The notes below the pieces were generated by a model. It worked only from the letters and a program-made list of their open reading frames with translations. It did no database searches and had not been told where the DNA came from. From Trifolium pratense (taxonomy: Eukaryota > Streptophyta > Magnoliopsida > Fabales > Fabaceae), in assembly GCF_020283565.1 (NCBI RefSeq), contig NC_060063.1, forward strand, positions 35,240,635 through 35,304,634: a DNA stretch of 64,000 nt, given 5' to 3'. A program made the translations under genes and the position numbers. This document shows positions 1 through 10,261 of the stretch, one piece after another. The first letter of the stretch is position 1; every line of letters starts with the position of its first letter.

Positions 1-553
1 TGATGGTGTTGGGAAATAATACATGAGAATTACAAGATAATACAGGATTGTTCTTGTAATTGATGACATTGTTTGTGAGAGGAGATTGATTATTGATTGT
101 TTGTTGAAGAGGAGGATTTGAATGAGCGAGATTTCTGTTGAAGATGATTTGATTTGATTGAAACGATAGGTATTTATTTATAGATATGAAAAAGTAAATG
201 ACTTAGGGGGGAAGTTTCGCTTAGTGGTGTGGTGACTCACATTGTCACATTACAAAGCATGATTGTTTACTCAAGTAGGAATGAAAACAAATTGGTTAAT
301 GGAATCAATGAAACCAATTTGGTGCTCTTTTTTCTTCAATTTTAGCTAATGCTAACTGTAATTTTCAAATGCATAGTGTTGATTTACATGGATGGTTATA
401 CCTCTCATTTAGTTCGTTAATTTATTAAGAAAATTCATACATAAAGTTAAATTGTGTGTTTTAATTTGTTATATAAAATTTAATACTGTATGAAATTCAT
501 ACATAAACGTTAATTTGTGCGTTTTAATTCATACACAATATTTACTTGATGCT

Positions 554-658
554 ATGAAGGAAGTGGAACGCATAGGCCTAATAAATGTCATTTTTGAAAC
601 TGACTCCAAAAGTTTTCTAGATGTAATCCATCGCCGAGTCAATGACGTCTCTGAATAG
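554..658 (+). pseudogene. LINE RNase-H-like fragment, unit 1
   Basis: A 34-codon open stretch ending in TAG contains the pattern VIFETDSKSFLDVIHRR, which resembles the central FETDSK segment of the RNase-H-like domain at the end of plant LINE polyproteins. It lacks the rest of the domain and cannot be functional. Equivalent pieces lie at 2886-2990 (one His-to-Tyr change), 17508-17612, 19847-19951 and 44742-44846. The family call is from memory of the motif. Confidence 0.6.
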
Positions 659-669
659 GGTGGGATGGG

Positions 670-698
670 TAGCTCAACTAGTTAAGCTAGTTGAGCTA
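670..698. repeat. perfect 12-bp inverted repeat, 5-nt loop
   Basis: TAGCTCAACTAG, then TTAAG, then CTAGTTGAGCTA: the two arms are exact reverse complements. The same hairpin is in every array unit, with one base changed in the displaced unit near 44857-44885. It looks somewhat like a tRNA-type A box but no B box follows, so it may be the stump of a SINE head. Confidence 0.8.
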
Positions 699-1042
699 AA
701 GATTAAGGAGCATGAGGTATTATCAACAATCTAATAGTACTTATATGATGAACTTGTAGTTTTAGACACGCATGAATTTTACTATCAAGATCATAAGAGT
801 CTAAGTTTATTTTAAAATTGAGTTATAATAATTATTTTAACATATGGATGCATGCACGCACGCACGCACATGCGAGTGCATGCATGCACATACACACACT
901 AAGTAATAAAAAGAAATGGTGCCCATAAAATTTTAGTGTCTTGTCGACCGCTCCTCTCAATTTCAAATTGCACCTGACATATAATATGGGCGAGAGTAGT
1001 ACTATTTTAATGGAACCAATCTATGAGCCCGACTGAAATTGG

Positions 1043-1330
1043 ATGTTGTTATTCCTCCTGCTTTTTTCCGTCTTTTTCTTTGGTTTTACTGTGCATCTTC
1101 AAATAAAAAGGTGTGACAGGGATTCCTTCTTATTTGGCATTCGACATTGTGGTTTTTATGGAAAGCAAGGAACGCCAGGATTTTTAATAATGTTATTAAA
1201 GATCCAATTAGTTAATATTGTTGAAGAGGTGAAAGTTATGTCGTGGAGGTGGAGCGTTCACCGCCTGAATATTGCGCCTTGTTTATTGTATGAATGGCTG
1301 CAGGAACCGGGCTATTGTTTCTGGAGGTGA
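1043..1330 (+). pseudogene. LINE-derived 95-codon ORF, unit 1
   Basis: The ORF starts at a real ATG with a hydrophobic leader. It ends with a segment (IVEEVKVMSWRWS, then RLNIAPCLLYEW and CFWR) of the kind found near the zinc-binding region of legume LINE reverse transcriptases. All array copies keep it open, but the units are too similar for this to prove selection. I regard it as a LINE scrap carried by the duplication, not a host gene. Confidence 0.5.
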
Positions 1331-1759
1331 TTGCATTATCATTTTCTTCTGGGGTGTATTCTGGTGCTGCTTCTTTAGTTTTTCTGTTGCTTGGTTTTTT
1401 CTGTTTTAGTTTTGTGTTGCTGCGCCTCAGGTGACTGGGGTGTAAGTGGCCTGTTTTATTTTTGGTGTTTTGGTGTTATCTCCGGAGAGACATAGAAGAA
1501 GGAAATAAGACTTTTTTCTTATTTTGACAGAGTAAATGAGAAAAAGTTAATTAGCTAGAGTTGAAAAGTGAGCATTAAAATATTACAGAATTTAGAGAAA
1601 CGAACTAATACTATTTTTCATTGATTTTTTGATTAAAATAAGCTAGTACAATCAATCAATCTTACATATAAAATAACTAATAGTAACTATTAAATTTGGA
1701 TTATAATAAGCTAATAATACAAAACAATCATTCTTACATGAAAATGAGATATAGCTTAA

Positions 1760-2401
1760 CTAGAAAACTACTAGAAACAATAGTACTAAGAAACAATAAA
1801 ACAGAGGCAATTCAAGAACAGGCGCAGAGCTCAACGAGATCCTAGATGGAGGAGGAATCGGAAGAAAAATATCCGGTGAAAACAGAACTTCAGAAATGGA
1901 GTATATCACAATGGGATTGTGATCGTACACAGTCCCAGTGATAACTCCTCGGGCCAATCCTGTACTAATTTCTACGGTGTCATTATTCACCCGGGAAATG
2001 TTGACGAGGTACTTACCATCTCCCATGTTAAAAGTTGCTAATGTTTCTTGTGGGAAGAAAAAAGTTGTGGTTTGTAGAATGTGTAGGTTATAGTAGGGTG
2101 TCAATTTGTGTGATTTGACTAGTCGGTATCTGTTGTTGGCGGAGAGTTTCTGGAAACGGTGATAAGTGGACTTAGGTAGTTTAAGGAAGGCTTCATCTCC
2201 CGGAATGAATACGGTCATTCCGGAAGTGAAAAATTCAAGATCATGGTCGAGATTGGTTAAGGTTAAAAGATTAGCAAAGATGGTGAAATTTTTGTTTGAT
2301 TTTAGTAATGGCACAGTCAGGTATAGGGAAAGTGATGGTGTTGGGAAATAATACATGAGAATTACAAGATAATACAGGATTGTTCTTGTAATTGATGACA
2401 T
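1760..2401 (-). CDS. fasciclin-like arabinogalactan protein, copy 1
   Basis: A single-exon 213-residue protein. Residues 1-25 form a hydrophobic signal peptide. Residues about 30-175 are one FAS1 domain, with an H1-type motif at 62-75 (TVFIPGDEAFLKL) and an H2-like segment near 131-150. Possible N-glycosylation sites are N38-F-T, N134-I-S and N140-D-T. A short Pro/Ser stretch (180-195) precedes a hydrophobic C-terminal tail (198-213) typical of a GPI-anchor signal. Such proteins sit on the outer face of the plasma membrane or in the cell wall. At 213 residues it is short for an FLA, close to single-FAS1 types. A TATA box lies about 107 bp upstream of the ATG (2507-2514). Copies 2 and 3 differ at residue 108 (Ile here, Thr there). 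Confidence 0.85.
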   Translation of the reverse strand: MSSITRTILYYLVILMYYFPTPSLSLYLTVPLLKSNKNFTIFANLLTLTNLDHDLEFFTSGMTVFIPGDEAFLKLPKSTYHRFQKLSANNRYRLVKSHKLTPYYNLHILQTTTFFFPQETLATFNMGDGKYLVNISRVNNDTVEISTGLARGVITGTVYDHNPIVIYSISEVLFSPDIFLPIPPPSRISLSSAPVLELPLFYCFLVLLFLVVF

Positions 2402-2506
2402 TGTTTGTGAGAGGAGATTGATTATTGATTGTTTGTTGAAGAGGAGGATTTGAATGAGCGAGATTTCTGTTGAAGATGATTTAATTTGAATGAAACGATA
2501 GGTATT

Positions 2507-2514
2507 TATTTATA
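2507..2514 (-). promoter_or_regulatory. TATA box of FLA copy 1
   Basis: Minus-strand TATAAATA about 107 bp upstream of the FLA ATG, in AT-rich flank. It leaves room for a 5' leader of roughly 75 nt. The same box is at 17129-17136, 19468-19475, 21804-21811 and 43333-43340 in the other copies. Confidence 0.6.
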
Positions 2515-2885
2515 GATATGAAAAAGTAAATGACTTAGGGGGGAAGTTTCGCTTAGTGGTGTGGTGACTCACATTGTCACATTACAAAGCATGATTGTTT
2601 ACTCAAGTAGGAATGAAAACAAATTGGTTAATGGAATCAATGAAACCAATTTGGTGCTCTTTTTTCTTCAATTTTAGCTAATGCTAACTGTAATTTTCAA
2701 ATGCATAGTGTTGATTTACATGGATGGTTATACCTCTCATTTAGTTCGTTAATTTATTAAGAAAATTCATACATAAAGTTAAATTGTGTGTTTTAATTTG
2801 ATATATAAAATTTAATACTGTATGAAATTCATACATAAACGTTAATTTGTGCGTTTTAATTCATACACAATATTTACTTGATGCT

Positions 2886-2990
2886 ATGAAGGAAGTGGAA
2901 CGCATAGGCCTAATAAATGTCATTTTTGAAACTGACTCCAAAAGTTTTCTAGATGTAATCTATCGCCGAGTCAATGACGTCTCTGAATAG
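2886..2990 (+). pseudogene. LINE RNase-H-like fragment, unit 2
   Basis: Second array copy of the 34-codon FETDSK piece, with CAT changed to TAT (His to Tyr). The Sirevirus lies 63 bp downstream. Confidence 0.55.
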
Positions 2991-3610
2991 GGTGGGATGG
3001 GTAGCTCAACTAGTTAAGCTAGTTGAGCTAAAGATTAAGGAGCATGAGGTATTTGTTGGAACAAAATTGATTTTAAAATGTTTGCCCCTAAATCTATAAA
3101 GGTTTTGATGATAACAAAGTATTAATTAATAATTGGAAGGACTAAAAATTTATTTTAAGTGCGCAGATATAAGCATCATATAAGCTCTGAGTGAAGTTCA
3201 GAGGATGTGAATTCAGAAGTTCACAAGCGCTCAGAAGATGTTGGACTTCAGAGGTTACAACGTTCAGAGGATGAAGTCTTCAGTACTTCTTGTCTGTCTA
3301 AGCTTCACCAACCTCTGAAGATCTCTTTGAAAGCTGTGAAAGATTCCTTTCACCAGTCAACTCTTCTACCAATGGAGAAAAGGACCTTTCAAGCCTGATC
3401 AGTTCAGCTACCTCTGTTTTGTCTGTCCTAACCTGAGAACGTGGGTCTTCAGTTTTGTTAGCTGAATAAGGAAAGTCCACTCTGCAGTAGTCAAAGTAAC
3501 TGAAACTCTTTCTTAGTTTTGGATACAACCAAACTGCATCAAGACAGACTGCTTGAAGACAAAAGGTTATCAACTCCAACGGCTCCTTTGCAACGACTCT
3601 TTTCTAGTGG

Positions 3611-3618
3611 TATATATA
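3611..3618 (+). promoter_or_regulatory. LTR TATA box
   Basis: TATATATA inside the 5' LTR, about 560 bp from its start, with the gag ATG 640 bp downstream. It is the best candidate core promoter for the genomic RNA; the 3' LTR has the same box at 14761. Confidence 0.6.
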
Positions 3619-3828
3619 CTAGAAGGATCAGCTACAACAAAAAAAACCAATTATCAAGATCTGAACGTGCGCTGAACAAACTCTGAACTCTGTGATATAC
3701 AAGCTCTGAACCTCTGTCAAGTGTTTTTGCACTTTAGCCAAATACTCTGTAATATTTGTATTTGCTCTCTTTAGGTTCATCTAAGAGCATTTGTATATTT
3801 TTATATACTTTACCATTACTTGAGGAAA

Positions 3829-3960
3829 CTTAAGCTTGTGTGCTTAAGTGTGTAACTTAAACTTGTGTGTTTAAGTGTGAAGTCTTAAGCTTGTGTGCTT
3901 GAGCATAGTTGTGAAGTCTCTTGCTTGTGTGCTTGAGCAGGTGTAATCTTGTGTGATTAT
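3829..3960 (+). repeat. stem-loop repeats in the LTR
   Basis: Successive imperfect copies of a motif of about 25-30 bp, each with AAGC TTGTGT GCTT or a variant (AAAC/GTTT, AATC/GATT) that keeps the stem paired. The compensating changes keep the arms complementary. The copy in the 3' LTR begins near 14979. Confidence 0.65.
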
Positions 3961-4181
3961 AGTGAACTCCCTTGGAAGTGCAAGGGGACTGGACTACTCT
4001 CGTTCTGTGAGAGGAACCAGTATAAATTGCTTGTGTGATCTCTCTCTCTCTCTATCTCCTTAACTTGTTATTTATTGTGTTACTTTTCCGCTGCTAACGT
4101 AGTTGAGTTAAGAACTTGAAAAAGTTTTAACTTAGCTAAAACACAATTCAACCCCCCCTTCTTGTGTTTTCACACCTTCAA

Positions 4182-4197
4182 TTGGTATCAGAGCGCC
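4182..4197 (+). other. primer binding site (tRNA-iMet type)
   Basis: TTGGTATCAGAGCGCC one base after the 5' LTR. TGGTATCAGAGC is the usual complement of the 3' end of plant initiator methionine tRNA in copia elements. Confidence 0.85.
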
Positions 4198-4250
4198 TGG
4201 TCTGTTACTTTCACTTAACAGTGAGACAGTAAAGATCTTGTGAGAACACT

Positions 4251-6650
4251 ATGTCTGGAGGAGATGATAGTAGTACTAGAACTACTGGTGTAGGTGAGGC
4301 CAGTGGTGCTGGTGGTGGTCCTAGAAATGCTTTTGGTTATGACTACTTAAGTAATGAATCACATGAACATAGTGGCAATAGAAAAGCCCCTATATTCAAT
4401 GGTGATGCTTCATTATTTGAGTGGTGGAAAGAGAGACTGTATAGCAATATTACTGCTATTGATCATGAGTTGTGGGATTTGGTTGAGTTGGGAGTAACTT
4501 TTGAAAACTTGAATGAACATGGTAGGTTGTCCATGGAGAATAGAAAGTTACTCACACCAGCTAACCTAAAAATCTACACAAAACATCATAGAGTAAAGGA
4601 CATTGTTGTTGGTGCTATTAGACATGAGGACTATGTCAGAATAGAGAACAAGTCCACTGCTAAATCTATCTTTGATTCCATGTGTGCTACCTATGATGGT
4701 AATGAAAAGGTTCAAGAGGCTAAAGCTAGTCTTTTGATAAGACAATATGAACTTTTCACTATGCAACAAGATGAAAACATTGAGACTATGTTTACAAGGT
4801 TTCAAATCCTTGTATCTGGGCTGAAAGCTCTTAAGAGAAGTTATTCAACCTATGACCATGTTCAGAAGATTCTGAGAAGTCTTCCTATTGCTTGGAGACC
4901 TAAGGTCACTGCAATAGAGGAAGCTCAAAATCTCAAGACTCTGAGTCTTGAAGCTCTGATAAGCAATCTCAGAAGCCATGAGATGGTTCTGGATGCTGAC
5001 TCAGAAACTAAGAAGAAGTCTAAGTCAGTGGCTTTACAGTCAACTAAGACTACTTCTAAGGCTCTTAAGACTCAGCTTCTTGATATTGAAGAAGAATCTT
5101 CTGCTGATGGTCAAGAGGATGAGATGAATGAGGATGAGTTTGCTTTATTCACCAAGTTTCAGCAATGGAACAGATTTAACAAAAGAAATTTCAGAGGAAG
5201 TAACAGCTCCAGAAATTTTGTCAGCAAAAAGGATGATCAGAAGAACTGCTTCAACTGTAAGAAGCCAGGACACTTTATTGCTGATTGTCCAGAAATGTCT
5301 GCTAAAGACAAAAGCAAAAGATACAGCTCAAAGAAGCAACAATTTAAGAGTAAATTGAGAAAGAGTCTGATGGCTACTTTTGAAGAGCTATCATCTGAGG
5401 AAGAAGTTGAGGAAGAAGAAGAAGCAAATCTAGCCCTGATGGCTTCAACTGACTCAGATGTAGACTCAGACGATGAATCAGAATCAGATTCAGAAGTAAC
5501 TGATGAGGTATTTTCTGACTGTACTAAATCTCAACTTATAACTGCACTTAACAAGGTCATTGAGAAACATCTCAGAGTGTTAAGTAAACAAAAAGTTTTA
5601 CAAGAAAACCTTAACACTCTGACTGAACAAGCAGAACATTTTCAAGGTCTATATCAAGAAACTCTGAATAGAGTAAATGATCTTGAAAAGGGTTGTGCTG
5701 TGTGTCACAAACCTACTGATGAGCAAGAAATGGCTCTTCAACAGTTTGTGCATCTCAACCTTGGTAAGAGCAAAGCTGCTAATCTTGTTTATAATGTCAT
5801 GAGACATAGAGGAGAGGGACTTGGCTATGAATATGGTAGAACATATTCAAAGCTAAAGACCTATCCCAAAAAGGTTGGAAAATCTTGGGTTTACTATGTT
5901 GTACCTCAGAGTGAAGAAGGAAAGAAATTTGGTACTCTGGAAAATGAGGATAATAATCTGAGAGATTTGGGAAATGACAACTCAGAGGAACCAAGTTCCT
6001 CAGGATCTGGGAAGAAAAGCTCAGAAGATAAAAGCTATTCAGAACTTGACAGTGTCAGTTCAGATGTTCTGAAAGTTTCAAAATCTGAGGCTTCAACTTC
6101 TGGAACCAGAGGAACTCCAGTTCATGAGAAAAGTCAACCTAAAGGCTCAGAAGTTTTTAAAAGAAAGTCAAACCTCAAACCTCAGAGGCAACATAGGACT
6201 AAGGTTATTTATAATTCTAGAGTCAGTAAGTATAACCAGTCAAATCAATGGACTGGTGATAAATACAAACTCTGGGAGCATAAACAATTCAAGTCCTGGA
6301 ATAATAACAGAACTCAAACTAAGAAATATTTTCAAAAGAGTTATTATTCCAAACCAAAATCTTTCTCTCACACTCAACAACACAGTAATCATTTGTGGAC
6401 TAACAAGCGTGGACCCAGAAGATGGGTACCAAAAGCTGAAATTATGTATCATTCAGATTTACCAACTAGGAAAGGATATGTCCTACCTAGAGTTTGGAAA
6501 CAAGTTCTATGCAAAGGAAGAAGGGCTTATGTCCTTGACCAATGGCTGACAAGTTCTCAAGTGAACAATCAGAACTTGATCAATGAAGAGGAAGAATATT
6601 GGGATGACCTTATCATTAACTGTGATAAAGAGTTCCACCGTAGTGATTAA
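4251..6650 (+). CDS. gag: Sirevirus Gag (799 aa)
   Basis: Nucleocapsid polyprotein that packages the element RNA into cytoplasmic particles. Residues about 45-260 form the gag-like region common to copia elements (UBN2/DUF4219 type). A CCHC zinc knuckle (C-x2-C-x4-H-x4-C) lies at about 334-347. Acidic Ser/Glu-rich stretches follow (around 375-430) and a second CxxC motif (CAVCHK) lies near 483. The long basic C-terminal extension (about 500-799) makes it larger than typical copia Gag, as in Sireviruses. The ATG is the first in a good context after the leader. The ORF ends with TAA four bases into the open pol frame. Confidence 0.9.
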   Translation: MSGGDDSSTRTTGVGEASGAGGGPRNAFGYDYLSNESHEHSGNRKAPIFNGDASLFEWWKERLYSNITAIDHELWDLVELGVTFENLNEHGRLSMENRKLLTPANLKIYTKHHRVKDIVVGAIRHEDYVRIENKSTAKSIFDSMCATYDGNEKVQEAKASLLIRQYELFTMQQDENIETMFTRFQILVSGLKALKRSYSTYDHVQKILRSLPIAWRPKVTAIEEAQNLKTLSLEALISNLRSHEMVLDADSETKKKSKSVALQSTKTTSKALKTQLLDIEEESSADGQEDEMNEDEFALFTKFQQWNRFNKRNFRGSNSSRNFVSKKDDQKNCFNCKKPGHFIADCPEMSAKDKSKRYSSKKQQFKSKLRKSLMATFEELSSEEEVEEEEEANLALMASTDSDVDSDDESESDSEVTDEVFSDCTKSQLITALNKVIEKHLRVLSKQKVLQENLNTLTEQAEHFQGLYQETLNRVNDLEKGCAVCHKPTDEQEMALQQFVHLNLGKSKAANLVYNVMRHRGEGLGYEYGRTYSKLKTYPKKVGKSWVYYVVPQSEEGKKFGTLENEDNNLRDLGNDNSEEPSSSGSGKKSSEDKSYSELDSVSSDVLKVSKSEASTSGTRGTPVHEKSQPKGSEVFKRKSNLKPQRQHRTKVIYNSRVSKYNQSNQWTGDKYKLWEHKQFKSWNNNRTQTKKYFQKSYYSKPKSFSHTQQHSNHLWTNKRGPRRWVPKAEIMYHSDLPTRKGYVLPRVWKQVLCKGRRAYVLDQWLTSSQVNNQNLINEEEEYWDDLIINCDKEFHRSD

Positions 6651-6652
6651 AG

Positions 6653-9600
6653 TTGTTTCTCATACAGCCTGTCACTCAAAGAAGTATCATGAATCATTCA
6701 TGGTATCTGGATAGTGGGTGTTCAAGGCACATGACTGGTGATAAACAACTATTTTCTAAGCTGACTTTGAAAGAAGGAGGTTCTGTTGGCTTTGGAGGTA
6801 ATCAGAAAGGAAAGATAATAGGTACAGGTACAGTAGGTAATTCCTCCCTATCTATTAATGATGTTTGGTTAGTTGATGGACTTAAGCATAATCTATTGAG
6901 CATAAGTCAATTTTGCGACAATGGTTATGTAGTTGTCTTTAATAAGGAATCATGTACTGTGTCTAAACAATCTGATAACACCATGATTTTCAAAGGTCTG
7001 AGAAAGAACAATGTTTATAAAATTAATCTTTCTGATTTGAATGAACAAAAAGTGATGTGTCTTTTGACCTTGAGTGAAGAAAAATGGATCTGGCATAAGA
7101 GGTTAGGCCATGCTAACTGGAGGTTAATCTCTAAGCTTAGTAAGCTTGACCTTGTCAGAGGTTTACCTAAAATTAAATATCACTCAAACACACTTTGTGG
7201 TTCATGTCAAAAAGGAAAGATTACAAAGTCATCTTTTAAACCTAAGAACATTGTCTCTACCTCAAGACCATTGGAACTTCTTCACATTGATCTTTTTGGA
7301 CCAGTTAATACTGCTTCAATCAATGGAAAGAAGTATGGATTAGTGATTGTTGATGATTACAGTAGATGGACTTGGGTAAAATTCCTAAGAACAAAAGATG
7401 AAGCTTATGATGAGTTTAGCATCTTCTGCAAACAAATTCAAAATGAAAAAGGCTACACTATTTTAAAAGTTAGAAGTGATCATGGTGGAGAATTTGAAAA
7501 TGAACCTTTTGAAAACTTTTGTGAAGAATATGGCATTTTGCATGAATTCTCTTCTCCTAGAACTCCTCAACAAAATGGGGTTGTAGAAAGGAAGAATAGA
7601 ACTCTGCAAGAAATGGCCAGAACCATGATGCATGAAACTAAAGTAGCTAAGTTTTTATGGGCAGAAGCTGTAAACACAGCATGTTATGTTCAAAATAGAA
7701 TCTATATCAGATCTAAGTTGAACAAAACTGCTTATGAATTGTTCAAAGGAAGAAAACCTGATATTTCTTATTTTCATCAGTTTGGATGTACGTGTTACAT
7801 CTTAAATAACAAAGTCCATCTAAAGAAATTTGATGCTAGAGGTTATAAGGGTATCTTTATAGGATATTCTGAACGCTCAAAAGCATACAGACTATATATT
7901 TCTGAAACACACACTGTGGAAGAAAGTATGCATGTCAAATTTGATGACAAAGAGCCTGACCAAGTGTCAGAGCTTGTGGAAGGTTTGTCTAGATTTCAGG
8001 TATCAGAGGATCAATATTCAGATATTCCTAACTACTCAGAACATCCATTCTCTGAAGTACCTCTGAACACAATAGTTCCTACAGACTCTGAACAACCAAG
8101 AACAGAAGCATCTGCTGAACCTGATGTTGATGAGTCTGAAGATGATGAGCCCCCAAGAAATACTTTCAAATACAAGTCATCACATCCAGAGGAACTGATT
8201 TTAGGCAACAAGGATAGTCCAAGAAAGACAAGATCTCAACTGAGAAATGAGGAATCATTAGTTGGTCTTATCTCAATGATGGAACCATCAAAGATTGATG
8301 AAGCTCTGAAAGATGATGCTTGGATTGTAGCAATGCAAGAAGAGCTGAATCAATTTCAAAGGAATGATGTATGGACTCTAGTGCCTAAACCTTCACACAA
8401 GAACATTATTGGAACAAAATGGGTATTCAGAAACAAGCTGAATGAACAAGGTGAAGTGGTAAGGAACAAGGCTAGATTGGTTGCACAAGGTTATAGTCAA
8501 CAAGAGGGGATTGACTATACTGAAACCTTTGCACCAGTTGCTAGACTTGAAGCAATCAGGTTACTTCTATCTTATGCTGTTAATCATGGAATAACCTTAT
8601 ATCAGATGGATGTTAAAAGTGCTTTCTTAAATGGTTTTATTTCTGAAGAAGTGTATGTTAAGCAACCTCCTGGTTTTGAAGATATCTCAAACCCTGAACA
8701 TGTTTTTAAACTGAAGAAATCACTGTATGGTCTGAAACAAGCTCCAAGAGCTTGGTATGACAGACTCAGTAATTTCCTTCTTGAAAAAGGTTTTGAAAAA
8801 GGAAAGGTTGACTGCACACTCTTTAGAAAAACAACCAAAGAAGACATTTTAATTATTCAAATTTATGTTGATGATATTATTTTTGGTTCAACTAATGCTG
8901 CTTTGTGCAAGAATTTTTCTAAGATAATGCAGGATGAATTTGAAATGAGCATGATGGGAGAATTGAAGTTCTTTCTTGGAATTCAAATCAATCAGAAGAA
9001 GGAAGGAACTTATGTTCATCAATCAAAATACACTAAAGAACTTCTGAAGAAATTCAATCTAAATGACTGCAAGTTTATGAATACTCCTATGCATCCAACT
9101 ACCAACATGGGCAAGTCAGATGATGAAGGAAAGGTAGATCAAAAGATCTACAGAGGTATGATTGGTTCTCTACTCTATCTGACAGCCTCTAGACCAGATA
9201 TTTTATTCAGTGTTTGCTTATGTGCAAGATTCCAGTCAGATCCTAGAGAATCTCATCTTACAGCTGTAAAGAGAATCTTTAGGTATCTGAAAGGAACAAC
9301 TAATCTTGGACTTCTCTATAAGAAATCCAATGATTATATGCTAAATGGATTCTGTGATGCTGACTATGCTGGAGATAAAATTGAAAGAAAATCCACAAGT
9401 GGCAATTGTCAATTTGTTGGTGAAAACCTTATCTCCTGGGCTAGTAAGAGACAAACTACTATAGCTTTGTCTACAGCAGAAGCAGAATACATTTCAGCAG
9501 CTAAGTGTTGCACACAACTACTCTGGCTAAAATACCAGTTAGAAGATTATCAGGTAAGCAGTAACAATATTCCTTTATATTGTGATAATACTGCAGCCAT

Positions 9601-9811
9601 TCATTTATCTAAAAATCCTATCCTACACTCTAGAGCCAAGCATATTGAAATTAAACACCATTTTATCAGAGATTATGTTCAGAGAGGCATTATAGATATT
9701 CAGTTTGTTGATACTGAAAATCAATGGGCTGATATATTTACTAAAGCCTTATCTGTTGAAAGATTTGATTTTATAAAGAAACATCTGAACATGTTTTCAA
9801 TCTCTGAATGA
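6653..9811 (+). CDS. pol: Sirevirus Pol polyprotein
   Basis: The frame is open from 6647; the first ATG is at 6689 (1040 aa from there). In order: aspartic protease with [10 protein letters not shown] just after that ATG; the HHCC integrase zinc finger ([10 protein letters not shown]) near 7095; the integrase core with D (LLHIDLFGP), D (SDHGGEFE) and E ([12 protein letters not shown]) near 7275-7600; reverse transcriptase 8330-9050 with YVDD at 8864-8875; RNase H about 9350-9780, ending in the usual copia WADIFTKAL motif. It is complete with no internal stop. Pol is in a different frame from Gag, so expression needs a frameshift, reinitiation or a separate start. The position and its 5' limit are therefore the uncertain part. 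Confidence 0.93.
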   Translation: MFLIQPVTQRSIMNHSWYLDSGCSRHMTGDKQLFSKLTLKEGGSVGFGGNQKGKIIGTGTVGNSSLSINDVWLVDGLKHNLLSISQFCDNGYVVVFNKESCTVSKQSDNTMIFKGLRKNNVYKINLSDLNEQKVMCLLTLSEEKWIWHKRLGHANWRLISKLSKLDLVRGLPKIKYHSNTLCGSCQKGKITKSSFKPKNIVSTSRPLELLHIDLFGPVNTASINGKKYGLVIVDDYSRWTWVKFLRTKDEAYDEFSIFCKQIQNEKGYTILKVRSDHGGEFENEPFENFCEEYGILHEFSSPRTPQQNGVVERKNRTLQEMARTMMHETKVAKFLWAEAVNTACYVQNRIYIRSKLNKTAYELFKGRKPDISYFHQFGCTCYILNNKVHLKKFDARGYKGIFIGYSERSKAYRLYISETHTVEESMHVKFDDKEPDQVSELVEGLSRFQVSEDQYSDIPNYSEHPFSEVPLNTIVPTDSEQPRTEASAEPDVDESEDDEPPRNTFKYKSSHPEELILGNKDSPRKTRSQLRNEESLVGLISMMEPSKIDEALKDDAWIVAMQEELNQFQRNDVWTLVPKPSHKNIIGTKWVFRNKLNEQGEVVRNKARLVAQGYSQQEGIDYTETFAPVARLEAIRLLLSYAVNHGITLYQMDVKSAFLNGFISEEVYVKQPPGFEDISNPEHVFKLKKSLYGLKQAPRAWYDRLSNFLLEKGFEKGKVDCTLFRKTTKEDILIIQIYVDDIIFGSTNAALCKNFSKIMQDEFEMSMMGELKFFLGIQINQKKEGTYVHQSKYTKELLKKFNLNDCKFMNTPMHPTTNMGKSDDEGKVDQKIYRGMIGSLLYLTASRPDILFSVCLCARFQSDPRESHLTAVKRIFRYLKGTTNLGLLYKKSNDYMLNGFCDADYAGDKIERKSTSGNCQFVGENLISWASKRQTTIALSTAEAEYISAAKCCTQLLWLKYQLEDYQVSSNNIPLYCDNTAAIHLSKNPILHSRAKHIEIKHHFIRDYVQRGIIDIQFVDTENQWADIFTKALSVERFDFIKKHLNMFSISE

Positions 9812-10261
9812 AAATTTTTTTGGCAATTAAAGTGTAAGAGGTTATGTATATCAGAACTTATGATTCAGAACATCTGAAACACAAGCTCTGAAGTACTTGA
9901 CTCTGATAGAGAATTTTAAATAACTCAGAGGCTCTGAATTATTTTAGTGGGAAACGTTTAGTATTCACTGCTGAACAGTTGTCCATTAAAATAGCAGTTA
10001 CCGAGTAAATTTCTGCACGTGGTCTACGTGTGTCAGGTAGTGGGTGGTTAATGATGATTCTTGGTATTCAACTTTCTGTCAATTAGCGTAACTTCCCAAA
10101 TTTGCTATTTTCGTGTTAACTGTGTGCATTTAAATAAAACTTACACAATACACTTGCACACTATTCACTTTCACAACCTACACTTTCATATTCTCTCTAA
10201 ACCTCCAACAAACTTTCTTTCTCTCTCGTTAGTTTTCCAAACCTTACCCTAATCTTCTACA
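9812..10261 (+). other. spacer between pol and ORF3
   Basis: About 450 bp, non-coding by eye. The last 120 bp before the ORF3 ATG are rich in C/T and A, with no clear TATA box. A splice acceptor or promoter for ORF3 could lie here but I cannot fix one. Confidence 0.5.

Larger units (their letters stand above)
1..2332. repeat. FLA tandem array, unit 1
   Basis: The window opens inside the array: base 1 matches base 2333, giving a period of 2332 bp. Reading left to right the unit holds the FLA 5' flank, a LINE RNase-H scrap (554-658), a perfect hairpin (670-698), a GCAC minisatellite (4 repeats near 855-870), a LINE reverse-transcriptase scrap (1043-1330), a non-coding stretch and the FLA gene on the minus strand (1760-2401). 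Units are nearly identical by eye, so duplication or homogenisation is recent. Confidence 0.93.
3054..4180 (+). repeat. 5' LTR of the Sirevirus
   Basis: 1127 bp, TG...CA ends, identical line by line to 14204-15330. It carries a TATA box at 3611 and, downstream, about five imperfect repeats of a small stem-loop (AAGC, TTGTGT, GCTT) at 3829-3960. Short ORFs inside it are not genes. Confidence 0.97.

Noticed and set aside
664..720. tRNA gene or full SINE in each array unit
   Set aside because: There is an A-box-like sequence within the hairpin but no B box, tail or target duplication.
2166..2351. 61-codon plus-strand ORF opposite FLA (also in other copies)
   Set aside because: It is entirely antisense to the FAS1 coding region and conserved only because the units are.
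3207..3579. Short ORFs in the Sirevirus LTR (and identical ones at 14357-14729)
   Set aside because: They lie in the LTR on both strands, are identical because the LTRs are identical, and show no protein features.
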